From: Sorghum bicolor
Taxonomy: Eukaryota; Streptophyta; Magnoliopsida; Poales; Poaceae
Length of the DNA stretch: 64,000 nt
Assembly: GCF_000003195.3 (NCBI RefSeq)
Contig: NC_012870.2
Span: forward strand, 18,840,501-18,904,500
Direction of reading: 5' to 3'
Shown: positions 34,713-45,126 of the stretch, in pieces
Layout: every line of letters begins with the position of its first letter
Position numbering within the stretch: the stretch's first letter is position 1
Program-made: the position numbers and the translations under genes
The notes under the pieces: model-generated
What the model saw: only the letters and a program-made list of their open reading frames with translations
What the model was told of the DNA's origin: nothing
The model's database searches: none

Positions 34713-35054
34713 ATCCGGGAGCGCGAGTCCCGAGGCAACTTCACCTACACCTGAGTCCTCCGGACACGTGTCGACGGCTTCTGGTCGGCACCACTCGACC
34801 CCAAGGACGCCTTCTACCCGATCGCCTACGTCATGCCCGAGGGATCCCGGTTCGGCGGCCTCAACGACCGCCTAGGCGCCGGCAGGCGGCGACCGCGAGG
34901 CCGTGGAGGCCGCGCTTCCACGCCTGTCGGCGCTACCGCGGCCGGGTACCGGGACCTCAACTCTGTCCGTCTTCCGCGGGCGTGCTAACGCAGGAGCACC
35001 CGTTCTGCGTGACTGCGTGTTCAGTGACTGGCCCTACTCGTTCGTCTGGTGCTA
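34713..35054 (+). pseudogene. GC-rich fragment of an unidentified gene
   Basis: A GC-rich island between two MITEs in AT-rich surroundings. One frame reads [20 protein letters not shown] followed by [14 protein letters not shown], then stops. A second frame continues with RDCVFSDWPYSFVWCYK. Stops and frame changes suggest a decayed exon or captured fragment. I do not recognise the family. Confidence 0.4.
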
Positions 35055-35057
35055 TAA

Positions 35058-35423
35058 GGCCAGTCTCAGTGGGGGTTTCACCAGGATGTCATGCACATTT
35101 ATTAGGGCGTCATGTCAGCAAAACTGCACTTTTTGCATGAAACGAAGAGGAGAGAGAAGGAAGTAGTTTCACCATGGTGAAACTCCGCTAGCGTTGTTTC
35201 CCACGCGGTGAAATAGGATGAAATCTCCACTGAGGACTAAATCGTTTCACCATCTTGCATGTGATCCAATTATTTTACAGTAATTAAATGTTTTGCCTAG
35301 CCTAGGAAACATCAAGGTGAAACTCATGCATTGTGGAGGTTGTTTCATTGTTCGTTTCATTGATGCTCTGTCAGCAGATTTGTTTTGGAAACAGTGCATT
35401 AAAATGGGCCATTGAGGCTGGCC
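35058..35423. mobile_element. Tourist-like MITE (366 bp)
   Basis: Termini GGCCAGTCTCAGTGGG and CCATTGAGGCTGGCC are complementary. TAA is duplicated at 35055-35057 and 35424-35426. Confidence 0.85.
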
Positions 35424-35432
35424 TAACTAACC

Positions 35433-35508
35433 AGCCTTCCCTTGAGACACCCTGACGGTGGTTATCTTTTAGCCTTCCCTTGAGACACCCTGACGGTGGT
35501 TATCTTTT
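35433..35508. repeat. Two-copy 38-bp perfect tandem duplication
   Basis: AGCCTTCCCTTGAGACACCC ... GGTTATCTTTT is repeated head to tail with no visible difference. Confidence 0.9.
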
Positions 35509-35996
35509 CCAGAGAATAGTTACACATGCTTGACATCTTTTTTTTTAGTTCAAGTTCATGTCGATCACGAATACTAGCATTACAAAACTACAACCAAGAA
35601 ACCTGTGAATACAACTGTCGGCGAATTGGAGAAGCTCGCTCGAAGCTGGTGAAAAGGCGCGCTCCAATTATTCTGCAATTCATATTCCGCTTACTAAAAT
35701 TAGCTGCTGAAGAAACCTGATGTTTGGCTATTGATACATCCTTACGCAACAACATGAATAACTTATCACTTAATGACATGAATAGCCTCACTTCATGATA
35801 TGATAATAACGATGCCTACAAAGCATAAGCTCGTACGTATATCTTGAGAAACGAAACTTCAATGGCCGTAAATTCTCCAGCCGAGCTTAAGGGCACGTAG
35901 CAAAGATACACACCATGCACACATGTAAGTAATAGGTTGCGATGATAATCAACTATTTCCCAACCAAATCTGCAGGCTGCAGGCCTCATAACCATG

Positions 35997-36727
35997 TACA
36001 TCCATAATGGGGCAAATCTCCTTAAACTGATATTTGTATAGTTTTAGTCATTATTACAGAAGTCTGACAGCATGACAAAGATGTTATTCCAACAGCACCT
36101 ACAGTTGTGTTGCAAGGTAACCCAGACGATGTGAAATGGGGTACATCCATAATGCGGCAAATCTCCTTAAACTGATATCTGTATAGTTTTAGTCATTATT
36201 ACAGAAGTCTGCCAGCATGACAAAGATGTTATTCCAACAGCACCTACAGTTGTGTTGCAAGGTAACCCAGACGATGTGAAATGGGGTACATCCATAATGC
36301 GGCAAATCTCCTTAAACTGATATCTGTATAGTTTGTCATTATTACAGAAGTCTGCCAGCATGACAAAGATGTTATTCCAACAGCACCTACAGTTGGGTTG
36401 CAAGGTAACCCAGACGATGTGAAATGGGGTACATCCATAATGCGGCAAATCTCCTTAAACTGATATCTGTATAGTTTTAGTCATTATTACAGAAGTCTGC
36501 CAGCATGACAAAGATGTTATTCCAACAGCACCTACAGTTGGGTTGCAAGGTAACCCAGACGATGTGAAATGGGAAATGTACATCCATAATGGGGCAAATC
36601 TCCTTAAACTGATATTTGTATAGTTTTAGTCATTATTACAGAAGTCTGCCAGCATGACAAAGATGTTATTCCAACAGCACCTACAGTTGTGTTGCAAGGT
36701 AACCCAGACGATGTGAAATGGGAAATG
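35997..36727. repeat. Five-copy tandem array, unit about 145 bp, at the SDH3 3' end
   Basis: Units start at 35997, 36142, 36287, 36430 and 36579 with TACATCCATAATG, and share CTCCTTAAACTGATAT, TTACAGAAGTCTG and CAGCATGACAAAGATG. Differences are few (TGCGGC against TGGGGC, GTTGTG against GTTGGG, and a 4-base deletion in the third unit). The array ends about 30 bases from the SDH3 stop codon, so it probably forms or overlaps the 3' untranslated region. There are no spacers, so it is not a CRISPR. Short ORFs across it repeat themselves and are not genes. Confidence 0.93.
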
Positions 36728-36758
36728 CTGTTTCTCATAAGATGCAGCAAAATCACTC

Positions 36759-38125
36759 TCAAACACCAAACATCAGGCTGAACTTGGTGGCGAGGGGGAC
36801 GGATATGATGGCAACTCCCAACGCGACTCCGAAGATACGGTGCGAGATAGAGAAAGTAGCGCTGAACTGTGGCTTCTTCAGAGGAAGATGAGGCGACAGT
36901 GGGCGGTTTGCTACAGGAGATGATAGGGGGCGGCTCGTGTGCAGGAGCCGATTTCCAGGAGTAGACATCTTTGGTGGCAGAGCAGCTAGAGGAGAAGATG
37001 TGTAGCCCCTGGCTTGCTCAGGATATGAGCTTGAACTACCAAGAACACCTGAAAGATGAATGTGACAAGTTTATAAGGGCCCCAAATTTATAATAGGTAA
37101 GTATATGCAATGAACTGCAAACATTGGCTGTGTTCAGCCTGCAGCTGCAGAGCAGCACCAACAAAAAGAGAAACAGCAGCAGCCATCGGAAGTAGCACTT
37201 CCTAACACATCCATTATATTCAAAAAGTACCTAAAAAACAACTCCCTAAATCGATTCCCTTTTTTTGGCAAAATGGGCCCTCAAAACACTATTGTAAAAC
37301 AACTCCCTGTAAGCACTTGGTAAATCTCCCTCCAACTCACAAATATATGTCTCCATCCTGCGCTGCACATCCACCCAGGCAGCCCCCACCCCCACCCCTG
37401 TTTTCGAGCTTTAGGAAGCTAACTATTAAAGGAAGATAAAAAAAAGAGCTCCCTATTCATTTTGTTCATTTGGCATACTTCATCGTTTACTAAGTGACTT
37501 TTAAGGAGCTCTTGGAGATGCTCTAACCAGGAAAAAAAAGAATACTCAGTAATAATAATATGGTGGACATCTAAGTGCATTTCATCAAAGCGTATATAAA
37601 GAAACGTGACTGTAGTCTATTAAGGTATGTATATCAAACTATGCATCTAAAATCAAAATGAAAATAACATATATAGCTGAATTCATTAATGCTACGAGGC
37701 ATGCTCAAAGTTTTGCCTCCAGGTAAGGAAGAGCAACTTCTGACTACATATTGTAAAATGATCGGAGAGATATGGCCACTATTGGCATCCATTCGTGCTA
37801 ATGATATGACGGACCAGACCACAAAATAGTGATATACTGCTACCTGTCTCAACATAAGCCTCTAAGCTTCGAGAATGAAATGTTATAGTGTCATTTCCAG
37901 CCTCACACTACAGTAATACAGCATATCCTGAACAACATAATGTAGTTGGATTGATTATAGTGTGCTACAACTATCTCCTAATGGGTTTCAGTGTAACATT
38001 GATTATTGTCTTGAAACTACATGAGAGAAAACATATAACAAACCAGAGCAGTAGTTCTTACCACGGAGGGCAAATGGAGTCTCTCTCAGGGGTGCAAACT
38101 GAGTGTTGCTGTTATACTTCTCCAT
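36759..38125 (-). CDS. SDH3: Succinate dehydrogenase subunit 3, mitochondrial complex II
   Basis: Two coding exons, 38125-38062 and 37048-36759, join in phase 1 to 117 residues. A non-coding first exon lies near 40.2 kb. The conserved C-terminal half (HTSRPLSSP ... RPLSPHLPLKKPQFSATFSI) ends in SISHRIFGVALG, with His91 in the SHR motif that ligates haem b and nearby residues that line the ubiquinone site. Together with SDH4 it anchors the SDH1/SDH2 catalytic dimer in the inner mitochondrial membrane, passing electrons from succinate to ubiquinone. Only one convincing membrane helix is seen (about 92-112). That is normal for plant SDH3, which is shorter than the fungal and animal subunit. The N-terminus is Ser/Arg-rich and should act as the import presequence. 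The ATG at 38125 is chosen because it opens the splice-consistent frame; ATG at 36968 would miss the presequence. Confidence 0.92.
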
Positions 38126-39058
38126 TCCTGCACAGCCTGCACAATAACCAATAATCATGGATTAGCATCAGCACAGAATCATGGTTTTGGTAAAAGAAAA
38201 TTTGAATACAAATTTTTACCAAGCACAACATAGAAAGATTAAATGATATCAACTAAATTGGAGAATACCAAAATCAATTGTTCCTAATGAAGTTGGTGGT
38301 TTAGAAGATCCAAGTAAAGTATTTCAGCAATTTCTAGAGTCTAGACCCTAGTCAATCTCAATGCTAACCATTGTGACTATGTACACAGAGCTAAAAAGGA
38401 TACATATGATAGAATAGAGAACATAAATTTGAGCATCGTAGCATACTGAAATTTCTAGCCACTTTACTTATGTTTAGAGAGCCTGACCGAAAATCCATAT
38501 AGACATGCATTCTGTGTAAGCATGAGCATGAGTTGTCAAAGTCACACTATTGTAGCTAACTTACATTTTCGAGCAATCATCAACATCACTAATGAAGCAA
38601 ACTACACAGGTCTATCCTACTATGTCCTGTGGACTTAACTGCATGAAGAGGAGAAACATGCAAAACTTGAGTTGTGGACTAATCATCAACATTCCTGTGG
38701 GGTGTTTTTAGTATTTAACTCTTTCGTTCCAAGCAAAAGAGTATTATTTGCGAATCATTCAGTGCCAGAGCATTGCTATACAAAACTTTCATAATTAACT
38801 TGCATGCTTGCCAAAGCGATGTAATGTTCCTTCTATTGTCAGTAAGGTAGCACTACCTTGCTTCACTGGATAGCTCAGTTTGTTCGGCAGAAGCTCTTTG
38901 TTGTTGTGAGACCTCTAGTGCCAGGTCCTAATGTTCCTTCCTGGGATCAAAGTGGATGAAAACTCTGATCCACCTAGTGTTGCTCTGGACCTTGCTGTGT
39001 TTTTTTTCTATTGATATTTTGTTCAGTTCAAGTGAATCCCCCCCACCCCCCATAGTAA

Positions 39059-39297
39059 GGGCCCGTTTGGCAGAGCTCCCAGAGCTGATTCTTTGTTGAA
39101 TCCAGCAGGAGCTCTGCCAAACAATTTTTTAGAGAGAAGTGATTCTTTGATGATTCCGTGAAATGTTTCTCTAAAATGAACTAGGCGGCTGTCATGATTT
39201 CAAGAGTTTATGCTAAAGAATCAAAGAGAATCACTTTTCTCAGAGAATCAGCTTCCATAGAGAATCAAAATCAGATGGAGCTCTACCAAACAGGCCC
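39059..39297. mobile_element. MITE with GGGCCCGTTTGGCAGAGCTCC ends, in the SDH3 leader intron
   Basis: The left terminus GGGCCCGTTTGGCAGAGC pairs with the right terminus GAGCTCTACCAAACAGGCCC. TAA on the left and TTA on the right flank it. About 239 bp. Confidence 0.75.
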
Positions 39298-40166
39298 TTA
39301 TAATCTGAAACTACTTATATGAAGAGTTGATTACTTGATTTTGTGTAAACAACTAATGATACTGTGGTTTATCAGTGTTTCAATCATTATCCAAAAGTTC
39401 ACTGCTATAAATGTAGTTATAAGTCACATCATTCAATTTTATTTGTAGTAAGAAAATCACAGGTAACTCTAACGTTGTATGTTTATCCTCTTCACGCATG
39501 TGAGTTAACAGGACTTAGTAGGATAGATAGGATAGACAATTATAGTTTGTTCCATTAGTGGTGTTGATGATTAGTGGAAAATGTAAGCTAGCAACAATAG
39601 TTTGACTGTATGACACCTCATGCCTAAGGTTTGCCATCCTAATTTTGTTTCTTTTAGCTAAGGGACCATGGGTGCCAGGTGGTGTTCAACATGCACGCCT
39701 ATACACAAACAATGTGTATGCATACATTGTGGTTGTGGTAACAACTTCAGCAACCTCAGCAATAACTTTAAGCTGCTTGATAGCCAAACCATCCATCTAA
39801 CCAATGATAAATTGCAATTAGAATTGGACATATACTTATCAAATTCACGTATGAAATGAAAAACAGCTTCAAAACTCATCTGTGTTCTGTATAGCAGCAT
39901 AGGTTCAGTTAACGTTGGAAAAAAAAAATCAGAGCAGCTCAAAGTTAGAGCAGGACTTGAGATTCCCCATATTGAAAAGGCATCAAGACAATATACCTTG
40001 CACTTAATTTGCGATCCATGCAACTAAGTGCTACTGAATTAAGAGAGAACCAACCTAATAATAATGGTATAGAAAACTAACTTAAACGAATGGTCTGTTC
40101 CAATGCTAAAAAGCAGAACCTATGCAGCGAGCGCCTGGTATGTGAGAGGAATCGAGCAGGGTTTAC

Positions 40167-40260
40167 CTTGCTGCTCCGGAGGAGATGGAGAGGCCTCCTT
40201 GCTGGCTACACAGAAGATCTGCAGGAAGGAAGAGGCAGAAGAGGTCAGGATGGAGAGGAT
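40167..40260 (-). other. SDH3: Probable non-coding first exon of SDH3
   Basis: On the minus strand CGGAGCAGCAAG|GTAAACC is a good donor. It would pair with the acceptor TTGTGCAG|GCTGTGCAGG 11 bases before the SDH3 start codon, giving a leader intron of about 2.0 kb. The upstream end of the exon is not defined. The overlapping GC-rich ORFs on both strands (40.1-40.75 kb) are promoter and leader sequence, not genes. Confidence 0.5.
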
Positions 40261-40694
40261 CTGGGCAGCCGGCGGAGGGCCAACCCTAGTCTCCATGCGC
40301 AGAAAAAAAAACAATGGAGGATTATGTGCCGCGCCCAGTCGTGACTCGTGAGGGCAAGCCGGCGGTGATCCGGCCGCCCGATCCGCGAACATATCCGTGC
40401 CCGTGTCCCATGATCCGGGACGCGTGCCCAAAATCCATCGGAATCCCGGTCGGGAGAGGAGGCGCTGCGCGTTACTCACCCGAACGAAGCGAGCTCGGGA
40501 CCGATTCTCCGCCGGAGGGACGCGTCTGGAGGCGGGGGGCGGCGGTGCGGTGAGAGACCAGAGATGGAACGAGGAAAAGCTTGCTCGTGCCTCCGCTGGC
40601 ACTACGCCCTTTGTTCTGGGAGGAACAGCCCGGCACGGCCTGGTTGGCATCGTGCGTGGACTGACACGGCCTGGCCCGGCCGGCATCATGCCCA

Positions 40695-41045
40695 GGGCCT
40701 TGTTTAGGCCTTCCCCACCCAAAAACTTTTCATCCATCCTATCGAATTTTTAGACACATGCATAGAACATTAAATATAGATAAAAAATAAACTAATTACA
40801 CAGTTTAGTTGAGAAATAGCGAGACGAATCTTTTAAGTCTAGTTACTCCATGATTAGCCTTAAGTGCTACAGTAACCCCATATATGTTAATGACAGATTA
40901 ATTATGCTTAATAAATTTATCTTGTAGTTTCCTGACGAGCTATGTAATTTGTTTTTTTATTAGTTTCTAAAAACCCCTCCCGACATCCTTCCGACACATC
41001 CGATGTGGCACCCAAAAAATTTTCATCCCCAATCTAAACAGGCCC
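40695..41045 (+). mobile_element. GGCCTTGTTTAG-family MITE, long variant
   Basis: Starts GGGCCTTGTTTAGG and ends ATCTAAACAGGCCC. About 350 bp, with extra central sequence compared with the 243-bp copies. It is close to the SDH3 promoter. Confidence 0.7.
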
Positions 41046-41283
41046 TTAGTTTCTTGCCGAAATTTTTCGCAACATTGTAGTATTTTCGTTTGTATTTTGT
41101 GATAATTATTGTCTAAATCATGGACTAACTAGACTCAAAAAATTCGTTTTGTAAATTTCGACCAAACTGTACAATTAGTTTTTATTTTTGTTTATATTTA
41201 ATACGTCATACATGTGCTTAAAGATTTGATGTGACAGTGAATCTTGAAAGTTTTTGGATTTTGGGTGGAAGTAAACAAGACCC
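41043..41283 (-). mobile_element. GGCCTTGTTTAG-family MITE, inverted, adjacent copy
   Basis: The interior is the reverse complement of the family (GACTCAAAAAATTCGTTTTG, ACAATTAGTTTTTAT). The right end GTAAACAAGACCC is preserved, and the left end merges with the preceding MITE. Confidence 0.7.
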
Positions 41284-41439
41284 AGGTTGACATGGGCCAT
41301 TAAACCATGCCGTGTTTAGCCGAAAGCTGGCACCAATTAGCCCGTTTATTTGGTTTGAGCAACATTATTGAAACTTTTATCTATAATTTTTTTTAGTAAA
41401 ATAAAAAAAAACATCTTCAACAGTTTATAGCATCTTAAT

Positions 41440-42190
41440 TCCTCATCTTTTTTATGTTCGCATATCTCCCTATCTAGCACGTAAATATGCGCGAGGGCTC
41501 CATGTTTAACATCGATTTTTTTTCTCATACTTAGCGGGGCTTTTCGTTTTTTTAGTGGGGCTCTTTGTTTCTTTAGCGGGGTTTTGTTTTTTTAGAAAAC
41601 GAAATTTGCTAAACTGTTGAAGATATTGGTTTTTCTCCCTATATTATTTTGGGAGTTGATAAATAATAAGATTTGAGAAACGAATTTTACCAGATAATTA
41701 GAGATACTCTGTTTGTTGGGTATTTATCACCTATCTAGGCTCCCCGAAGCCACCATGACGATGTTTGGTGGCCTATTTACGGAGGATGACCCAACTATCA
41801 TAGGGGCTAATAAAGGTAAATCACGACATGTTAATTTATGGAGCATAAAGAGTGACTAGAAAGTGAGTATCTCCAATAATTTGTCAAATAACTTTCTATA
41901 TATAAATCTTTTAGCAAAGTGAGAAAAAACTCTCTCCATCAGTTTGATATATCAATTTCTCATCTTATCTAACTTCTCCTAGTCTAGCGCGCAAATATGC
42001 GTGTGGGCTCCGTGCTTGACATCGGTCTTCCTCCTTATGCTTAGTGGGGCTCTTCGTTTCGTTAGCGGGTTTTTGATTTTTGGAAACGAATTTTGCTAAA
42101 TTATTAGAGCTAAAACCTTTTTTCCTCCATATATTATTTTAGGAGTTGGCATACAACAAGATTTGAGAAATGAATTTTGCGAAACGGTTG
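41440..42190. repeat. Diverged direct duplication, period about 530 bp
   Basis: Both blocks, starting near 41450 and 41965, contain TAG(C/T)GC(A/G)C..AAATATGCG, GGGCTCC.TG.TT.ACATCG, GCGGGG..TTTCG and a TTTTGGGAGTTG/TTTAGGAGTTGG end. This is an old duplication or two copies of a repeat; no coding content. Confidence 0.6.
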
Positions 42191-42594
42191 GACACGTTAT
42201 GCGCTAAAAACAGTATAGGTGGGTATCGTAAGCTCGTGTCTCGTGGCAATAAGCCAATAATTGAGATGACATGACTGTCGCACTTGAAAACAAAAATACA
42301 TCCAGATGTGTTCGCCTACGTCTAGCTCTTTGCAGATTTACGGTTCACAGGCATACTATCGCCCTTCATTGTTTGTTGCAAAGCATGGCGTGGTGCTGCA
42401 GCCTGCAGGGGCAATTCCACCTCCATCCATGGCCAGATTTGCCAACCGCTCCATTACCATGCATCATGGGTGTTTACTCCAGTTACCATTCGTCATGCGA
42501 GATGGCGGGGGATCATCAGGGCTGAATCCCTGTCTTGGTGTAGCTTCGATCCCCATATGCTACTATTCATTCATATATCCTAGAAAGCATCTTA

Positions 42595-42886
42595 CTCTCT
42601 ACGTCTCGAAATAAAGTGCGTTCTAGCATTCACAACAAAAAAAAATATTTACTTAAATAAAAATATATGATCCGCTGCTTTCTTTTTTTATTTATTCTCT
42701 CTTCTACTTAAATAATGAAAGTAATTCCGTGCTTACCATATTTTCGATAAGAAAACATAGATTCCACTCTTTATAATCGTGTAAAATATGATTGAAAAAA
42801 ATTAAATGAGGGGTACATGTATCCATTACTCTCTCTTGTTTTGTCTGAGAATAGCTACAATACACTATATTTCACGACAGAGAGAG
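42595..42886. mobile_element. Stowaway-like MITE
   Basis: Ends CTCTCTACGTCTCGAAATAAAG and TATTTCACGACAGAGAGAG, given in part, with TA on both sides (42593-42594 and 42887-42888). Confidence 0.7.
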
Positions 42887-42899
42887 TATCAAGTTTGGT

Positions 42900-43110
42900 A
42901 ATTGGTAACGCTATAAGCAAAGGGTTCTATACCTATTTTTGGTCTTCTCCAACGATAAAAGCAAGCGAATCCTTCTTGTAAATGGGTCTCAAGGAGAGAA
43001 ATATTTGGGTTATACATCTACTGATATCTAAAATGTGAGTTTTCTATATAGGTGTATTGTTAGAGACTATAGATATTACGTTGAATACCCATTTTAGATG
43101 TAGACATATC
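42900..43110. repeat. Diverged copy of the repeat found in NOC2 intron 2
   Basis: Shares CTATACCTATTTTTGGTCTT with the 25.9-kb copy (Ts and As exchanged at several sites), AAATGGGTCTCAAGGAGAGA and the later TTTTCTATAT segment. Confidence 0.65.
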
Positions 43111-43237
43111 TTAATGAAAAGAATTCAGCTTGGTTAAATATAGAGCGTACAACAAACATAATATTCTCTAATTTCTTAGTTTGTGTTTTTGTTTCATGAC
43201 GATTTGTGTATGTAGTAACTTATTATTTCTCTATATA

Positions 43238-43350
43238 TCTATATCTATATCTATATCTATATCTATATCTATATCTATATCTATATCTATATCTATATCT
43301 ATATCTATATCTATATCTATATCTATATCTATATCTATATCTATATCTAT
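43238..43350. repeat. (TATATC)n hexanucleotide microsatellite
   Basis: About 19 perfect units. Because the unit is six bases long, every frame stays open on at least one strand, giving Ile-Ser or Ile-Asp repeats in the reading frames; those are not proteins. Confidence 0.97.
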
Positions 43351-43370
43351 AGACATATTTTTGTCTGGCC

Positions 43371-44040
43371 TCTTCCCTAAACCAGCTTCGACTCGGTCAC
43401 GCCTAATTCCAAATCCAAGCCGGACAGGAGGAGGCAGACGCCGTGCAATCCGCCAGAGCTCCTTCGCAGCGTCGCGCAGAGTAGGAGCCCGCGTTCCCAG
43501 CTCCCGTGGCCTGGCGCCTGGCCGGAGGAGCTGGCACACTCCTTGGCTGCGTCGCGCGGAGTACAAGCCCGCGCTCCTGGCTCCCGTGACCTGGCAGACG
43601 GAGATCTCGGCACATGGGACTCGACGTAGGGTGGCACGAGAAGATCTCGACGGAGGGGACTGGATGGAGGGCGGGCGCGATGACGACTTTGGGGATCTCG
43701 GCGTAGGGAACCAGATGAAGAGAACGAGAGAAGGGGATGGTGTACCAGCAACAACGTTGGACAACAATGGCGGCGGCGTGGCCTCCCGACGTCGGACGGC
43801 GGCGAGGACGCTGGGTCGAGCGGCGTGGCCTCCTCACGTCAACCGGTGACAGTGAATCCTCTCTGCGTCGGCTGGCAGTGGCGGCGCTGAGGTGGAACGG
43901 CATAGCGTCTCAGGATAGCATCGATTCAGGCGCGCGGCGGGGCTGGGACCTGGGAGACCTGGGAGCGTCTTCATCTAATGAAATGCCTTCACTGTCTTCA
44001 CTCACCCCTAACGCAAATGGGCCTCCAGCCCAGAAGTGAA
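43371..44040. other. GC-rich region without a recognisable gene
   Basis: It contains a diverged duplication of about 95 bases (GTCGCGCAGAGTAGGAGCCC near 43472 and GTCGCGCGGAGTACAAGCCC near 43551) and repeated GATCTCGGCG-type motifs. Overlapping ORFs on both strands follow these repeats. It may be part of a transposon that I cannot name. Confidence 0.45.
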
Positions 44041-45126
44041 ATAATGGTAGCAAAAAAGTTCTAAAAAACAAAGAAAAATGGCAAAAAAAAGTTAAAAATA
44101 ATAAAAACTAAGATTCAATTTGTGGACCTGAGAAGTAGAATATCATTACGTTAAGGAATCGTACAAGTTAAGTTCAACAGGGAAATATATATACCTAATA
44201 ATAAATTGTAAAAATTTTAGTTCACCACGAAATTCTGTTCACCAGTCCATCCGTACAGGACTATGATTCTTTACCTAATATTTAATCATAAAAATTTCGG
44301 TCTGCCTACTTTTTTTGTACGCCCATAATATATGACCACAGCCCGGCCAGATCAGTTGAGTTCAAGTAGGATACAGAGTCTGATCCGTTCCCAAATTTCA
44401 ACGATGCAATAAATTAATTACGGTAGCGACAGAGACCCAACTAATAAAAAAATCTATTGTAATAGCGAACGTGTAAATTTTTACTTAATATTTAATCATG
44501 TAAATTTCAGTCTGTCCACTTTTTCAATTTGCATAGGGCTAGCGACGGGGACGTTATGTTGGAGTGGTAGACAAAAACCCTATGGTCAAGGTAGGACGTC
44601 ATGGGAGGTTGGTGAGGCGGTGATACTATGTGAGGTGCCCACTGTCGAGAGCAAAATTGGAGGCAGTGCCGGTAAATAGGAAGAAGGATCATACAGTTCC
44701 CAACAATACGATCCTTCTTTCGTAGCAATGCACGGACATATTTCCTAGTACTATAAAAGTAGTATAAAAGTAGGGGTAATTCCTCTTGTTTCCCTTCGAA
44801 AATAAAAGTGAGGTTTACCCGTAGACGAGTATGGGCCTATGGGGTGGTAGAGGTCAAAACTGACGACCCCGTTCCGTTCCGACTTCGACCCACGGCCCCA
44901 CCAAGTCAGTCAGCCAGCCCGCGCCCACACGGATCTCAAGGCACCTAGCGTCCTCGACGCGGCGAAGCATCCTCTTCCACAGTTTCCTTCCTCTAGTTGC
45001 CTTTCCAGAGCGACAACTCCCAACTCCCCAAATTTCCTTCACCCGAAAGCCCCCAACCCCACCCCATCCTCCGATCCCCTCCCCTTCCGCCTCGCCTCCG
45101 GCCACCGCGTCCGCCCCCCGACCCTG
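44041..45126. other. Intergenic and ALIX upstream region
   Basis: AT-rich to about 44860 with a repeated TACCTAATAATAAAT/TACCTAATATTTAATCATAAA motif, then GC-rich with CCCC-rich leader-like sequence before the ALIX start. The long minus-strand ORF at 44854-45912 is the antisense of ALIX exon 1. Confidence 0.55.

Noticed and set aside
35997..36727. Possible CRISPR-like array
   Set aside because: Units are contiguous, about 145 bp and lack unique spacers, in a plant nuclear context; it is a simple tandem repeat.
38866..38935. tRNA-like stretch with TGGATAGCTCAGTTTG
   Set aside because: It resembles a tRNA A box, but a proper B box and cloverleaf could not be formed; at most it is a decayed tRNA-derived SINE.
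40090..40753. Several ORFs on both strands upstream of SDH3
   Set aside because: They overlap the proposed SDH3 first exon and promoter, contradict each other and show no known family.
43181..43849. 222-codon ORF with a long Ile-Ser run, and a 178-codon antisense ORF with Ile-Asp repeats
   Set aside because: Both are produced by the (TATATC)n microsatellite, whose six-base unit keeps frames open; the remainder follows a GC-rich duplicated region with ORFs on both strands and no known domain.
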